Shown here piece by piece: positions 26,048 to 33,982 of a stretch of DNA of 64,000 bases. The stretch is from Nostoc sp. NIES-4103 (lineage in GTDB: Bacteria; Cyanobacteriota; Cyanobacteriia; Cyanobacteriales; Nostocaceae). Positions within the stretch are counted from its first letter, which is position 1, and each line of letters opens with the position of its first letter. Position numbers and translations under genes: made by a program. Location of the stretch: positions 5,131,902 through 5,195,901 of the forward strand of contig NZ_AP018288.1 in NCBI RefSeq assembly GCF_002368335.1. The letters run 5' to 3'. The notes below the pieces were generated by a model. That model was not told the DNA's origin. It ran no database searches and worked only from the letters and a program-made list of their open reading frames with translations.

Positions 26048-26236
26048 TTAATCAGGTTGAGATAAATAATCTAAAAACAGAATTTCAATATCGACAACTG
26101 GTATTAAAGCTAAAAATTCATTCAGGTCGTCCTGTAATGTTCCACCAACTATTTCGCTTAGTTCACTTTCGGACAGTTCGTCTAATTTGTCGATTTGATT
26201 TGACTGTTTGGTGTTGATTCCACGCATTTTTGACAT
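26048..26236 (-). CDS. double-glycine leader peptide 1 (bacteriocin/RiPP-like precursor)
   Basis: A 62-residue peptide. The leader contains IDKLDELSESELSEIVGG, the LSxxELxxIxGG pattern recognised by C39 peptidase-ABC exporters, ending at the Gly-Gly near residue 32. The predicted core is 30 residues, acidic (ends LDYLSQPD), with hydrophobic centre FLALIPVVDIEILFL and no Cys. The lack of Cys and scarcity of Ser/Thr argue against a lanthipeptide. No exporter or modifying enzyme is nearby. It is 92 bp after a second peptide of the same type, on the same strand, suggesting co-transcription. Confidence 0.7.
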   Translation of the reverse strand: MSKMRGINTKQSNQIDKLDELSESELSEIVGGTLQDDLNEFLALIPVVDIEILFLDYLSQPD

Positions 26237-26312
26237 TTAATTTCCTTGCTAATAGAGCATTTGTTGTGTTTTGCAGATGTCAAGGGTTGAGTATCATACT
26301 TTACTCTAATTT

Positions 26313-26352
26313 CAGCCGAATAAATCCCTTACCAGCCGAATAAATCCCTTAC
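26313..26352. repeat. 20-bp perfect tandem duplication
   Basis: CAGCCGAATAAATCCCTTAC occurs twice back to back (26313-26332, 26333-26352). The duplication spans the end of the 80-residue peptide gene: the upstream copy encodes the last residues (RDLFGW) and its stop, and the second copy lies after the stop. As 20 is not a multiple of 3, it would alter any extended frame. Confidence 0.95.
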
Positions 26353-26571
26353 GAATTGCTCTATTTCCTCTACATCAATACCCAATTCTAACAATCTTTG
26401 GCGTAAAGCTCCTACTTCTGGTAATGGTAAAACTTCAAGTTCTGGAAGGGTCGCACCTCCCACAACGTGAAGTAATTCCTCGTCTGTCAATTCCAATTGA
26501 TTTACATCATAGTTGGATACAGTAAGTACTTGTTGGGACTGCTGACTGTTTGTATTTTTATCTTGAAACAT
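26329..26571 (-). CDS. double-glycine leader peptide 2 (bacteriocin/RiPP-like precursor)
   Basis: An 80-residue peptide. The leader contains VNQLELTDEELLHVVGG with the processing Gly-Gly near residue 39. The core of about 41 residues begins ATLPELEVLPLPEVG and ends EEIEQFVRDLFGW: acidic, Pro/Leu-rich, amphipathic, no Cys. It shares the leader logic but not the core with the 62-residue peptide downstream. ATG 26571 follows AGCGAAAAT with only a weak ribosome site. Regulation and export partner are not visible here. Confidence 0.7.
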   Translation of the reverse strand: MFQDKNTNSQQSQQVLTVSNYDVNQLELTDEELLHVVGGATLPELEVLPLPEVGALRQRLLELGIDVEEIEQFVRDLFGW

Positions 26572-26875
26572 TTTATTTTCGCTTTTAACTAGATAATGTT
26601 ATTTTTGACAATAACATTTTATACCAAAAAGGTAAAGCAGCGAAAAGTTTAGCCCCACACAAAATATCTCAAAATTACAATAACTCTATGTTGTGGAGTT
26701 TTCAGAAGAGGCAATACAGACACTTTGGGGTGGTATAACTTTGATAATCAATTTTTGAGATGAAGCTAGATAATCTGGACTTATCACGCGATTTTTGAGC
26801 AGGTAGCTGCGATCGCCAAAAGAACTCATGCTAATTATGGGTCATATCAACAGGTAAAACAGCAATTGAAAATTT

Positions 26876-27514
26876 ATGACGCAGACAACAGTAATTACCG
26901 AAGCAATTACCAGTTTGAGGGATGCCCACACCAGATTTGGTTTAGTCCGAAGTGAGGATGAGCAGTTTTTTACAGAGTGGTATGAACAATTACCACAAAT
27001 TACTGAAGCTGAAAAAAATTCTCTGGATGTACTGCGGCGCAGATATCTATATCATCGTGGCGAAGGCGATTTGTTAGAGGGGACAGTGATGTTGTTGGTG
27101 GTGTCTCCCTTGCTGGCGTTGGCAGGATTTTATGATCCTCCTTTTAAAATTGCCGCAGAGTCATCGGTGGAATTGGTTTTGAATGATGGAGAGGAAATAC
27201 TCCGTGGACGCATTGACGTTTTGGTGCTGCAAAATCAATTTTGGGTGGTGGTGTTAGAGTCGAAAAAAACCACACTTTCGGTTTGGTCAGCTTTACCCCA
27301 AGCACTAGCTTATCTGATGGCTAACCCTAACACTGATAAACCCGTGTTTGGCATGGTGACAAATGGGGACGATATTTTATTTATCAAATTGACCAAAGCA
27401 GGTACTCCCCGATACGATTTGTCGCGAGTGTTTGCCTTTTTTACATCTGCTAGAGAAATATATGAAGTATTGCAAATTTTACGGCGTGTTGGTCAAGCGA
27501 TCGCTTTTGTATAA
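26876..27514 (+). CDS. HsdR N-terminal-like PD-(D/E)XK domain protein
   Basis: A 212-residue protein, annotated in many cyanobacteria as a restriction endonuclease subunit R-like protein. The nuclease-fold core is visible: RGRIDVLVLQNQFWVVVLESKKT supplies the Asp and the ExK pair (in two short parts), followed by SALPQALAYL and KPVFGMVTNGDDILFIKL. There is no helicase motor, so it is the nuclease-like domain alone. These genes are common and their biological role is unproven. Start ATG 26876; no Shine-Dalgarno is obvious. It converges with the following hypothetical gene at a 20-bp palindrome. Confidence 0.82.
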   Translation: MTQTTVITEAITSLRDAHTRFGLVRSEDEQFFTEWYEQLPQITEAEKNSLDVLRRRYLYHRGEGDLLEGTVMLLVVSPLLALAGFYDPPFKIAAESSVELVLNDGEEILRGRIDVLVLQNQFWVVVLESKKTTLSVWSALPQALAYLMANPNTDKPVFGMVTNGDDILFIKLTKAGTPRYDLSRVFAFFTSAREIYEVLQILRRVGQAIAFV

Positions 27515-27541
27515 AAATTTAATATACGTTCAAAACATAAA

Positions 27542-27561
27542 GGGCGCAAGATCTTGCGCCC
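27542..27561. terminator. bidirectional terminator-like palindrome
   Basis: GGGCGCAAGATCTTGCGCCC is a perfect 20-bp palindrome between convergent genes. It is GC-rich, but no T-run follows closely on either side, so it may be a protective hairpin or a dispersed element rather than a strict terminator. Confidence 0.6.
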
Positions 27562-27585
27562 CTAACTCTATGTTTTATCGTTTCC

Positions 27586-28020
27586 CTACTTAACTTGATA
27601 GTGCGGGTCATTAAAAGCTTCCCAAGCAGCTTTGGCAGCTTTTTGAATACGCCCACTAAAATCTGTTACTTCTTTCATCAACAAGTGCCAATTTTTCTCA
27701 GCTTCATCCTGAAAAACGGCCCAAGTGTATTCTAAGCGATCGCTTGCAATAAATCTTTCTCCTTCTACAGCTTGTCTTGCTCGACGCACAGCATTTAAAT
27801 AGGTTTCACGAGTGAGACTACCTGCTGAATTTGCCTCAGCTTGAGCGCGTCTTCTTATCGCTTCAATCAGTGCTTTAGTCTCGCGCTTCACTTCATCAGT
27901 TTCACCAACCATTTCAGCTTCCACAACTGCATCAGTTTGAGGACTAATTTCTACAATTATGGTAGATTCAACAGATTCAATTACTCTAGTTTCGATGGGA
28001 TCAATGTTGTTAGCAGTCAT
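27586..28020 (-). CDS. conserved hypothetical helical protein
   Basis: A 144-residue soluble protein of unknown function. The first 50 residues are acidic and Val/Glu/Thr-rich (low complexity). Residues 55-144 are predicted helical, rich in Arg/Ala/Glu (ALIEAIRRRAQAEANSAGSL, ARQAVEGERF, SGRIQKAAKAAWEAF), suggesting an extended amphipathic helix protein. From memory, Nostocales carry related small proteins near stress genes, but no function is known to me. Start ATG 28020. It is followed downstream by the convergent palindrome. Confidence 0.65.
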   Translation of the reverse strand: MTANNIDPIETRVIESVESTIIVEISPQTDAVVEAEMVGETDEVKRETKALIEAIRRRAQAEANSAGSLTRETYLNAVRRARQAVEGERFIASDRLEYTWAVFQDEAEKNWHLLMKEVTDFSGRIQKAAKAAWEAFNDPHYQVK

Positions 28021-28114
28021 AGTTGAAAAATCCTTAATTGCTACTTTTTATCGATTAAGCACTGCACCCTATATTGGCTAGCCACTAATCTTGATAATTT
28101 GATAACGGACAACT

Positions 28115-28144
28115 AACTAATGACTAATGACTAATGACTAATGA
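28115..28144. repeat. ACTAATG heptanucleotide repeat
   Basis: Four tandem copies of ACTAATG between two minus-strand genes. Confidence 0.85.
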
Positions 28145-28147
28145 CAA

Positions 28148-29020
28148 CTAGTAAACCCTAGCCGGAAATTGTTGCTCTAATTTCAACAATTGTTCAACTC
28201 GTGCTTCTGTAGAAGGGTGACTAGAGAACAAATTTCCGAGGAATTGTCCAGAAATCGGATTGATAATTAATAACGGCTCAAAAGCTGGATTAGTATTCAA
28301 AGGTAATTGCCTTGCTGTAGCTTCTAACCTTTGCAGCGCACGCGCTAAAGCACGAGGATTTCCTGTCAACTTAGCAGAACCAGCATCAGCAGAAAATTCT
28401 CGCGTGCGTGAGATTGCTAGCTGAATAATTGTTGCAGCTAAGGGTGCAAGTAGCACTGTTAATAATACACCTAAAGGATTTGCACCTCTATTTTCATCTC
28501 GTGATCCTACACCACCAAACCACAGACTGTAGCTAACCATTTGCGCCAGAAATGAAATTGCACCAGCAACTGTTGCAGCTACGGCTTGAGTGAGAGTGTC
28601 ACGATTAATAATATGAGTCAGTTCGTGAGCAATAACTCCTTCAAGTTCATCTTCTGGCAAGATATTTAAAATACCTTCAGTGACAGCAACAGCAGAATGT
28701 TCAGGATCGCGTCCCGTTGCAAAAGCGTTAGCAGTTTGACTAGGAACAATATAAACTCCTGGCATAGGAATATTGGCGCGTTTTGCCAATCTTTGCACTA
28801 TCCTATAAAGTCCTGGCGCTTCGGCTTCACTTACAGGCTGAGCGCGGTATACTGCTAAAGCAATTTTATCTGATTGATACCAGGAAAATAGATTTGTTAC
28901 TGCTGCTAGGCCTATTCCTATAATTAAGCCACCAGTACCACCAATTATCCAGTAACTAATTGCAATCAATAATCCACTCAACGCAGCCAGCAAAGCAGCT
29001 GTTTTTAATTGATTTCCCAT
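28148..29020 (-). CDS. htpX: M48 family membrane metalloprotease HtpX
   Basis: A zinc endopeptidase of the cytoplasmic membrane involved in membrane protein quality control. The 290-residue protein has two N-terminal transmembrane helices (LLAALSGLLIAISYWIIG, LIIGIGLAAVTNLF) and the zinc motif HELTH at residues 132-136. Two more hydrophobic segments follow (AVAATVAGAISFLAQM, LGVLLTVLLAPLAATII), and EFSADAGSAKL near residue 206 carries the third ligand Glu. The upstream 600 bp is gene-free. Confidence 0.93.
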   Translation of the reverse strand: MGNQLKTAALLAALSGLLIAISYWIIGGTGGLIIGIGLAAVTNLFSWYQSDKIALAVYRAQPVSEAEAPGLYRIVQRLAKRANIPMPGVYIVPSQTANAFATGRDPEHSAVAVTEGILNILPEDELEGVIAHELTHIINRDTLTQAVAATVAGAISFLAQMVSYSLWFGGVGSRDENRGANPLGVLLTVLLAPLAATIIQLAISRTREFSADAGSAKLTGNPRALARALQRLEATARQLPLNTNPAFEPLLIINPISGQFLGNLFSSHPSTEARVEQLLKLEQQFPARVY

Positions 29021-29646
29021 ATTTTTGCTCTCCTGCTAATGCTGTATTGATTTTTTCAAGCCGTCTAGACACTAGCATTACTTAAGCTACCCTTTGATTG
29101 TATCCACCCAAACACATATTTTTCAGGTAGAAATTGCGCCCTAATTCAGTACGGTTTTCCTACTAAAGTGGCAAAAATCCAACTAAGTTCACAATTATCA
29201 AAGCTAATACCATTTTAGATTTTAGATTTTAGATTTTGCAGAAAGTCTAAGCGGACGTTTCCAACCCCAGAACTTTCCAAGATAGATTCTCAAAGATTTA
29301 CTTGTAATCACTTTTAACTTTACATCTGGCACAACACATTTTTATTTTGTATAAAAAACTACAATTAATCTAATTAAAAATTGTATTTTTGATTACTTTA
29401 TGAGAAAAGATGAATAAATAAACATTTTGTTAGAAAAATTTTGGAAAAATTATTGACTTGACGTTGTTTTACAGGCGACAATCAATCATTACAGGAAATT
29501 AAAAATTAAAACTTATAGACTCAATAGATAAATCTAAATTGCTAAGTAACTGGTTCCAAATTTATTCTTCTTGCTCAATCAATTTAGCTGATTTTGGAGT
29601 CGTCATTTAAGCTAAAATAGGCAATGAACTTTGGGAATAAAGTTTT
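29021..29646. other. 626-bp gene-free stretch
   Basis: A repeat of ATTTTAG units (29213-29237) and AT-rich sequence; it holds the divergent promoters of htpX and the ClpN-type gene. No open frame or RNA could be supported. Confidence 0.5.
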
Positions 29647-30198
29647 ATGGTTAAAAGTCAAATCTGTATTAAATTTCCCGGTGAAGATGCTCTAATTTCC
29701 TGGCTGAAACCCGATTATCAGGAAGTTATTGCCCTTGCTGCTAAGATGAGCGATCGCCTGGGGCATAATGTAGTCGGAACTGAACATCTGCTCCTAGGAT
29801 TGATTTTACAAGAGACAAGCATTGCTGCCCAAGCATTGAAATCTGTGGGTGTCACTCTGGAAAAAACTTTGGCTGAGCTTGAAAACATTAGAAATCTCAA
29901 TGCAAATCATAGAAACTTTGAAAGTTCTTTTACCCCAAACGCTAAAGAAGTTATAGAAAAAACCTTGGTGTTTTACAGAGATATCAATAAACAAATGGAT
30001 CAATTTATTGGATCTGAATCTATACTACTAGCAATTCTTGGAAAGCAAGAAACAATAGTACAACTAACAAATTATACCAATTATACTGCCGTGAAAATTC
30101 TTCAGAATTTAGGAATAAATTTTTTGGAACTCACAACTCAAATTTTGCAATTATATATGACAAAATCTGATAATGAGGCAAATTTATCTGATATTTAG
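29647..30198 (+). CDS. Clp N-terminal repeat protein (ClpC/ClpS2-like adaptor)
   Basis: A 183-residue protein consisting mainly of a double Clp-N repeat. Repeat 1 is at residues 20-80 (VIALAAKMSDRLGHNVVGTEHLLLGLI then AAQALKSVGVTLEKTL, split here) and repeat 2 at 95-165 (FTPNAKEVIEKTL, IGSESILLAIL, AVKILQNLGINFLEL). It resembles the substrate-binding N-domain of ClpC without the AAA motors, as in plant ClpT and cyanobacterial stand-alone ClpN proteins. A role as Clp protease adaptor or regulator is inferred. Start ATG 29647. The fluoride-channel gene follows by about 125 bp. Confidence 0.82.
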   Translation: MVKSQICIKFPGEDALISWLKPDYQEVIALAAKMSDRLGHNVVGTEHLLLGLILQETSIAAQALKSVGVTLEKTLAELENIRNLNANHRNFESSFTPNAKEVIEKTLVFYRDINKQMDQFIGSESILLAILGKQETIVQLTNYTNYTAVKILQNLGINFLELTTQILQLYMTKSDNEANLSDI

Positions 30199-30322
30199 AA
30201 ACATGAGAAAAACAAAATCAAAATAGCAGATAAATGAATTTTTGAATAAAAAGGCAAAGCAACATTATTCAAACTCCTAGATTTATTTGTGGAATCTGAA
30301 ACTTTTAATTAAATTAATAAAC

Positions 30323-30721
30323 ATGTTGCAAGATTCCAATATACGTATTCCTATTGCCATAAGTTTGGGCGCGATCGCAGGCGCTTTAAGCCGCTATTAT
30401 CTAACATTATGGTTTGCCCAACGCTTCGGTACTAATTTTCCCTATGGCACTTTTTTTATTAATCTCAGCGGTTGTTTAGCTATGGGATTCTTCGCTACAT
30501 TCGCAGTAGAGAAAGTGTCAATTATTTCTCCAGAAATCCGATTGATGGTAGCCACAGGATTTTTAGGAGCATACACAACTTTCTCCACTTACGGTTTAGA
30601 TACCATTGGATTAATACGTAGTGGCACTTGGTTATCAGCAATTACTTATTGGGCTGGTAGCGCCATATTGGGGATAATTTGTGTTCAGTTAGGTGTGTTT
30701 CTCGCCAAATTTGGGAGATAG
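30323..30721 (+). CDS. crcB: fluoride ion channel CrcB/FluC
   Basis: A 132-residue, four-helix membrane protein that dimerises to export fluoride. Family hallmarks are GAIAGALSRY near the N-terminus, YGTFFINLSGC (the G-T-x-x-x-N-x-x-G motif) and GFLGAYTTFSTYGLDT (the Phe-box and Na-binding region). The frame is open from ATG 30287, but the 12 extra residues are not typical, so ATG 30323 (MLQDSN) is preferred. No fluoride riboswitch consensus was seen in the 120 bp upstream. Confidence 0.92.
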   Translation: MLQDSNIRIPIAISLGAIAGALSRYYLTLWFAQRFGTNFPYGTFFINLSGCLAMGFFATFAVEKVSIISPEIRLMVATGFLGAYTTFSTYGLDTIGLIRSGTWLSAITYWAGSAILGIICVQLGVFLAKFGR

Positions 30722-30727
30722 AGAGTA

Positions 30728-30848
30728 GGGGAGCAGGGGAGCAGGGGAGAAAGGGAGCAGGGGGGATGGGGGAGATGGGGAGATGGGGAGATGGGGAGAA
30801 TAACAACTGACAACTGACAACTGACAACTAACAACTAACAACTAACAA
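30728..30848. repeat. GGGGAGC/GGGGAGAT and CAACTGA tandem repeats
   Basis: GGGGAGCA and ATGGGGAG units (30728-30798), then CAACTGA/CAACTAA units (30803-30848). The latter runs into the last codons of the following minus-strand gene, which therefore ends in repeat-derived residues. Confidence 0.8.
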
Positions 30849-32298
30849 CTTTTAAAGTTTTGAGACTGGTATCTGCACAACCACTAATAAAACCGCCCAT
30901 TGCTTGAATTTGTTGCAAATATTCTAAAGCTGCTTTGGTAATTACTTCTCCTGGCATTAAAATCGGAATTCCTGGTGGGTAGGGACAAACTATTTCAGCA
31001 CAAATGCGATCGCTTGCGTATTCCAATGGTAAAGTTTCACTCACAGCAAAAAAAGCTTCGCGGGGAGAAAGCTGAGATTCATAATTTTTCTGAACCTGCG
31101 TAGACAAGCTTTGTTTGCGTAGCAGTGACTTTTTTAGTAAAGCTATTGTCTCAAAACCTTGGACTAATTGCTCAATATCTGCTTGAGTATTGCCCAAACT
31201 AATAATAAATGTCAGATGTTGCAACGATGAAAATTCAGCAGTAACGCCTAGTTGCTCATCCAAAATATCATCTGCTGCAAATCCAGTTGAACCTAAGCCA
31301 GAAACATTAACAGTTAGTCGCGTTCTGTCCAAAGCTATAAAGCCTGGCGAAAAACCTTCTTTTGGAGGTATCTCTAAAATTGATAATCCAGGAATTTGAC
31401 TAATTCTTGTTCTCGCGTTATCCGCCAGTTCCAAAGTGCGGGACATCAGATATTTTCCATCTACCGCCATTTGTTGACGTGCAGCATCAAGGGAAGCTAA
31501 AAGTAAATAGCTAGGACTAGTAGACTGCACAAGTTGCAAAGCTTTACTTACTCGGTCAATATTGATCCTGTGACCTTGGACATGCAACATTGATGCTTGT
31601 GTCATGGCACCGAGTACCTTATGAATAGATTGCACAGTTAAATCTGCACCTGCGGCTAAAGCTGGTGTGGGTAGTTGAGGATGAAAAGCAAAATGCGGCC
31701 CGTGGGCTTCATCCACAAGTAAAGGAATATTGTATTGATGAGTAATTTTAGCGATCGCCTGTAAATCTCCACAAACACCATAATAGGTTGGGTAAACTGT
31801 CAACACAGCTTTAGCATCTGGATGCTGTTGCAGCGCAGATTCTAAAGCTGTGGGCGTGATACTGTGGGCAATATCTAAAACTGCGTCATATTCAGGATTA
31901 ACGAAAATTGGTATTGCACCAGAGACAATTAAACCAGCGATCGCAGAAGAATGCACATTTCGAGGCAGAATAATTTTATCCCCCTCCCCACAAGTAGCGA
32001 GAATTGCTGCCTCTACTCCACAAGTAGAACCATTCACAAGAAACCATGTTTTTAAAGCGCCAAACGCCTCAGCCGCCAATTCTTGCGCTTCGTAAATAAC
32101 ACCTTGGGGAGCAAATAAATTATCTAACCCTGCTAATTCCGTTAAATCAGCACAAAAAACAGCCTTGCCAAGTAAATCAGCCAAAAGATGAGAAATTCCC
32201 TTTCCTCCCTTGTGTCCTGGAGTGTAAAAAGGAGCATGGGGACTTGCCACACAGGCTTTTAAGGCATCTAATAAAGGAGTTTGGTTTTGATTGAGCAT
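30835..32298 (-). CDS. Orn/Lys/Arg decarboxylase-type PLP enzyme
   Basis: A 487-residue fold-type I PLP enzyme of the short ornithine/lysine/arginine decarboxylase branch. Markers are FYTPGHKGGKG (residues 24-34), FLVNGSTCGVEAA near 88, VYPTYYGVCGDL near 170, VDEAHGPHFAFHP near 197 (PLP-binding Asp) and SIHKVLGAMTQASML near 225, with the Schiff-base lysine in HK. The C-terminal domain (PYPPGIPILMPGE) is also conserved. The likely reaction is lysine or arginine decarboxylation feeding polyamine synthesis; the precise substrate cannot be called. The final residues (KVVSC) come from the spacer repeat. Confidence 0.88.
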   Translation of the reverse strand: MLNQNQTPLLDALKACVASPHAPFYTPGHKGGKGISHLLADLLGKAVFCADLTELAGLDNLFAPQGVIYEAQELAAEAFGALKTWFLVNGSTCGVEAAILATCGEGDKIILPRNVHSSAIAGLIVSGAIPIFVNPEYDAVLDIAHSITPTALESALQQHPDAKAVLTVYPTYYGVCGDLQAIAKITHQYNIPLLVDEAHGPHFAFHPQLPTPALAAGADLTVQSIHKVLGAMTQASMLHVQGHRINIDRVSKALQLVQSTSPSYLLLASLDAARQQMAVDGKYLMSRTLELADNARTRISQIPGLSILEIPPKEGFSPGFIALDRTRLTVNVSGLGSTGFAADDILDEQLGVTAEFSSLQHLTFIISLGNTQADIEQLVQGFETIALLKKSLLRKQSLSTQVQKNYESQLSPREAFFAVSETLPLEYASDRICAEIVCPYPPGIPILMPGEVITKAALEYLQQIQAMGGFISGCADTSLKTLKVVSC

Positions 32299-32561
32299 TT
32301 TTGAGGAATTGCAAGAAATAAATTATCTTGGTTGAAATTGTTGACTGATAACTGATGACTGTGAACAGTGCGATATCTTTTATTTGGAAGTACCTAAGTT
32401 GTCATTACTTATTCCCCCATCCCCCCATTGGTCGCCAACCCCTCTAGGGGCCCCAAAGCCCCCCATCTCCCCATCACCATAAATTAGCCAATTAGAGAGA
32501 TGTCAGTAATTCAGGTTGTCATCTAGGTTGGGAAAGTCGAATAATTTAATTTAGACTGATC

Positions 32562-32783
32562 ATGAATAATCCCACCGCTATTTCCATACCCGAACCACAA
32601 ATACCCAATCCTCAACCAAACCCACTACCAACTCCCGAACCCGTACCAGGGCCAGCCATTCCCCAACCGCTACCGGGGCCTGTACCGGAAACAGTTCCAA
32701 CACCAATTCCTCAACCAGTTCCCGGGCCAATTCCCCAACCAGTTCCAAGCCCAATTCCTCAAACAATACCTGAACCTGTTTAA
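32562..32783 (+). CDS. small proline-rich repeat protein
   Basis: A 73-residue protein made almost wholly of PxP repeats (PGPVPETVPTPIPQPVPGP-type), expected to be an extended polyproline chain. Both the start (MNNPTAISIPEP) and the stop are clean. It sits 45 bp before ychF in the same direction. There is no signal peptide. It could be a real structural or low-complexity protein, or a simple repeat expansion that happens to be open; codons vary at third positions, which favours protein-level selection. Confidence 0.45.
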   Translation: MNNPTAISIPEPQIPNPQPNPLPTPEPVPGPAIPQPLPGPVPETVPTPIPQPVPGPIPQPVPSPIPQTIPEPV

Positions 32784-32828
32784 ATTATCTTTGTAGTCTA
32801 ATCCAAAATCCCAAATCTAAAATCCAAA

Positions 32829-33920
32829 ATGCTAAGAGCCGGAATTGTCGGACTTCCCAACGTCGGAAAATCTACTTTATTCAATGCCCTAGTCGCTAAC
32901 GCCAAAGCAGAAGCGGCTAACTTTCCATTTTGCACGATTGAACCGAATGTCGGCGTTGTCGCAGTACCGGATGAACGGTTAAACGTGCTTTCAAAAATTT
33001 CCAGTTCAGCACAAATTATTCCAGCGCGTGTCGAGTTTGTAGATATCGCCGGTTTAGTTAAAGGTGCAAGTCAAGGTGAAGGATTAGGAAATCAATTTCT
33101 GTCCCACATCCGCGAAGTTGATGCAATTGTTCATGTAGTGCGTTGTTTTGAGAATGACGATATTATTCACGTTGCCGGCTCTGTTGATCCAGCGCGAGAT
33201 ATCGAAATCATTAATTTAGAGCTAGGTTTAGCAGATTTAGCACAAATTGAACGGCGAATTGATCGCACTCGTAAACAAGCTCGCACCAGCAAAGATGCAC
33301 AATTTGAAGTATCAGTATTAGAAAGATTAACTGCTGCTTTAAATGAAGGAAAATCGGTGCGTCAAGTCAATTTGAATGAAGAAGAAGCAGAGATTATTAA
33401 AGGATTGGGACTGCTTACTAATAAACCCATTATCTATGCTGCCAATGTATCTGAAGATGATTTAGCAACGGGTAATGCATTTGTCGAACAAGTCCGGCAA
33501 ATTGCATCACAAGAAAATGCTCAAGTTGTCATAGTTTCTGCCCAAGTTGAAGCAGAATTAGTAGAATTACCCGAAGAAGACAAAGCAGATTTTTTGGCAT
33601 CTTTAGGTGTAGAAGAAGGCGGATTAAAATCTTTGATTCGTGCTACCTATACCCTTTTAGGTTTGCGGACATATTTTACAAGTGGCCCTAAAGAAACCCG
33701 CGCTTGGACTATTCACGCTGGAATGTCTGCACCTCAAGCCGCAGGCGTAATTCACAGTGATTTTGAACGAGGATTTATTCGTGCCGAAACCGTTGCTTAT
33801 AAAGATTTGGTAGCGACTGGTTCATTGAATGCTGCGAAAGAAAAAGGGTTAGTTCGTAGTGAAGGAAAAGAGTATATTGTGCAGGAAGGAGATGTGATGT
33901 TATTCAGGTTTAACGTTTAG
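32829..33920 (+). CDS. ychF: redox-regulated ATPase YchF (OLA1-type, TRAFAC)
   Basis: A 363-residue OBG-related P-loop protein that binds ATP in preference to GTP and associates with ribosomes. G1 is GLPNVGKSTL (residues 7-16), the switch/G3 region is DIAGLVKGASQGEGLGNQFL, and the altered specificity motif is IYAANVSEDDL in place of NKxD. The C-terminal TGS domain contains TYFTSGPKETRAWTI, HSDFERGFIRAE and QEGDVMLFRFNV. Length and ends match the family exactly. Start ATG 32829. Confidence 0.96.
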   Translation: MLRAGIVGLPNVGKSTLFNALVANAKAEAANFPFCTIEPNVGVVAVPDERLNVLSKISSSAQIIPARVEFVDIAGLVKGASQGEGLGNQFLSHIREVDAIVHVVRCFENDDIIHVAGSVDPARDIEIINLELGLADLAQIERRIDRTRKQARTSKDAQFEVSVLERLTAALNEGKSVRQVNLNEEEAEIIKGLGLLTNKPIIYAANVSEDDLATGNAFVEQVRQIASQENAQVVIVSAQVEAELVELPEEDKADFLASLGVEEGGLKSLIRATYTLLGLRTYFTSGPKETRAWTIHAGMSAPQAAGVIHSDFERGFIRAETVAYKDLVATGSLNAAKEKGLVRSEGKEYIVQEGDVMLFRFNV

Positions 33921-33925
33921 TAAAA

Positions 33926-33982
33926 GATGAAAAATTAAAAATTAAAAATTAAAATGTCTTAATTTTTAATTTTTAATTCATC
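33926..33982. terminator. AT-rich bidirectional terminator hairpin
   Basis: GATGA plus AATTAAAA units (33926-33952) are complementary to TTAATTTTTAATTTTTAATT plus CATC (33959-33982), giving a long AT stem with a 6-nt loop between convergent genes. The right arm overlaps the last codons of the minus-strand gene. Confidence 0.6.

Noticed and set aside
26779..26875. Short open segment reading TYHAIFEQVAAIAKRTHANY before the PD-(D/E)XK gene
   Set aside because: It looks protein-like, but it is under 40 codons with no start, and I could not assign a family.
30199..30322. Fluoride riboswitch before crcB
   Set aside because: No match to the crcB RNA consensus was seen; the segment is plain AT-rich sequence.
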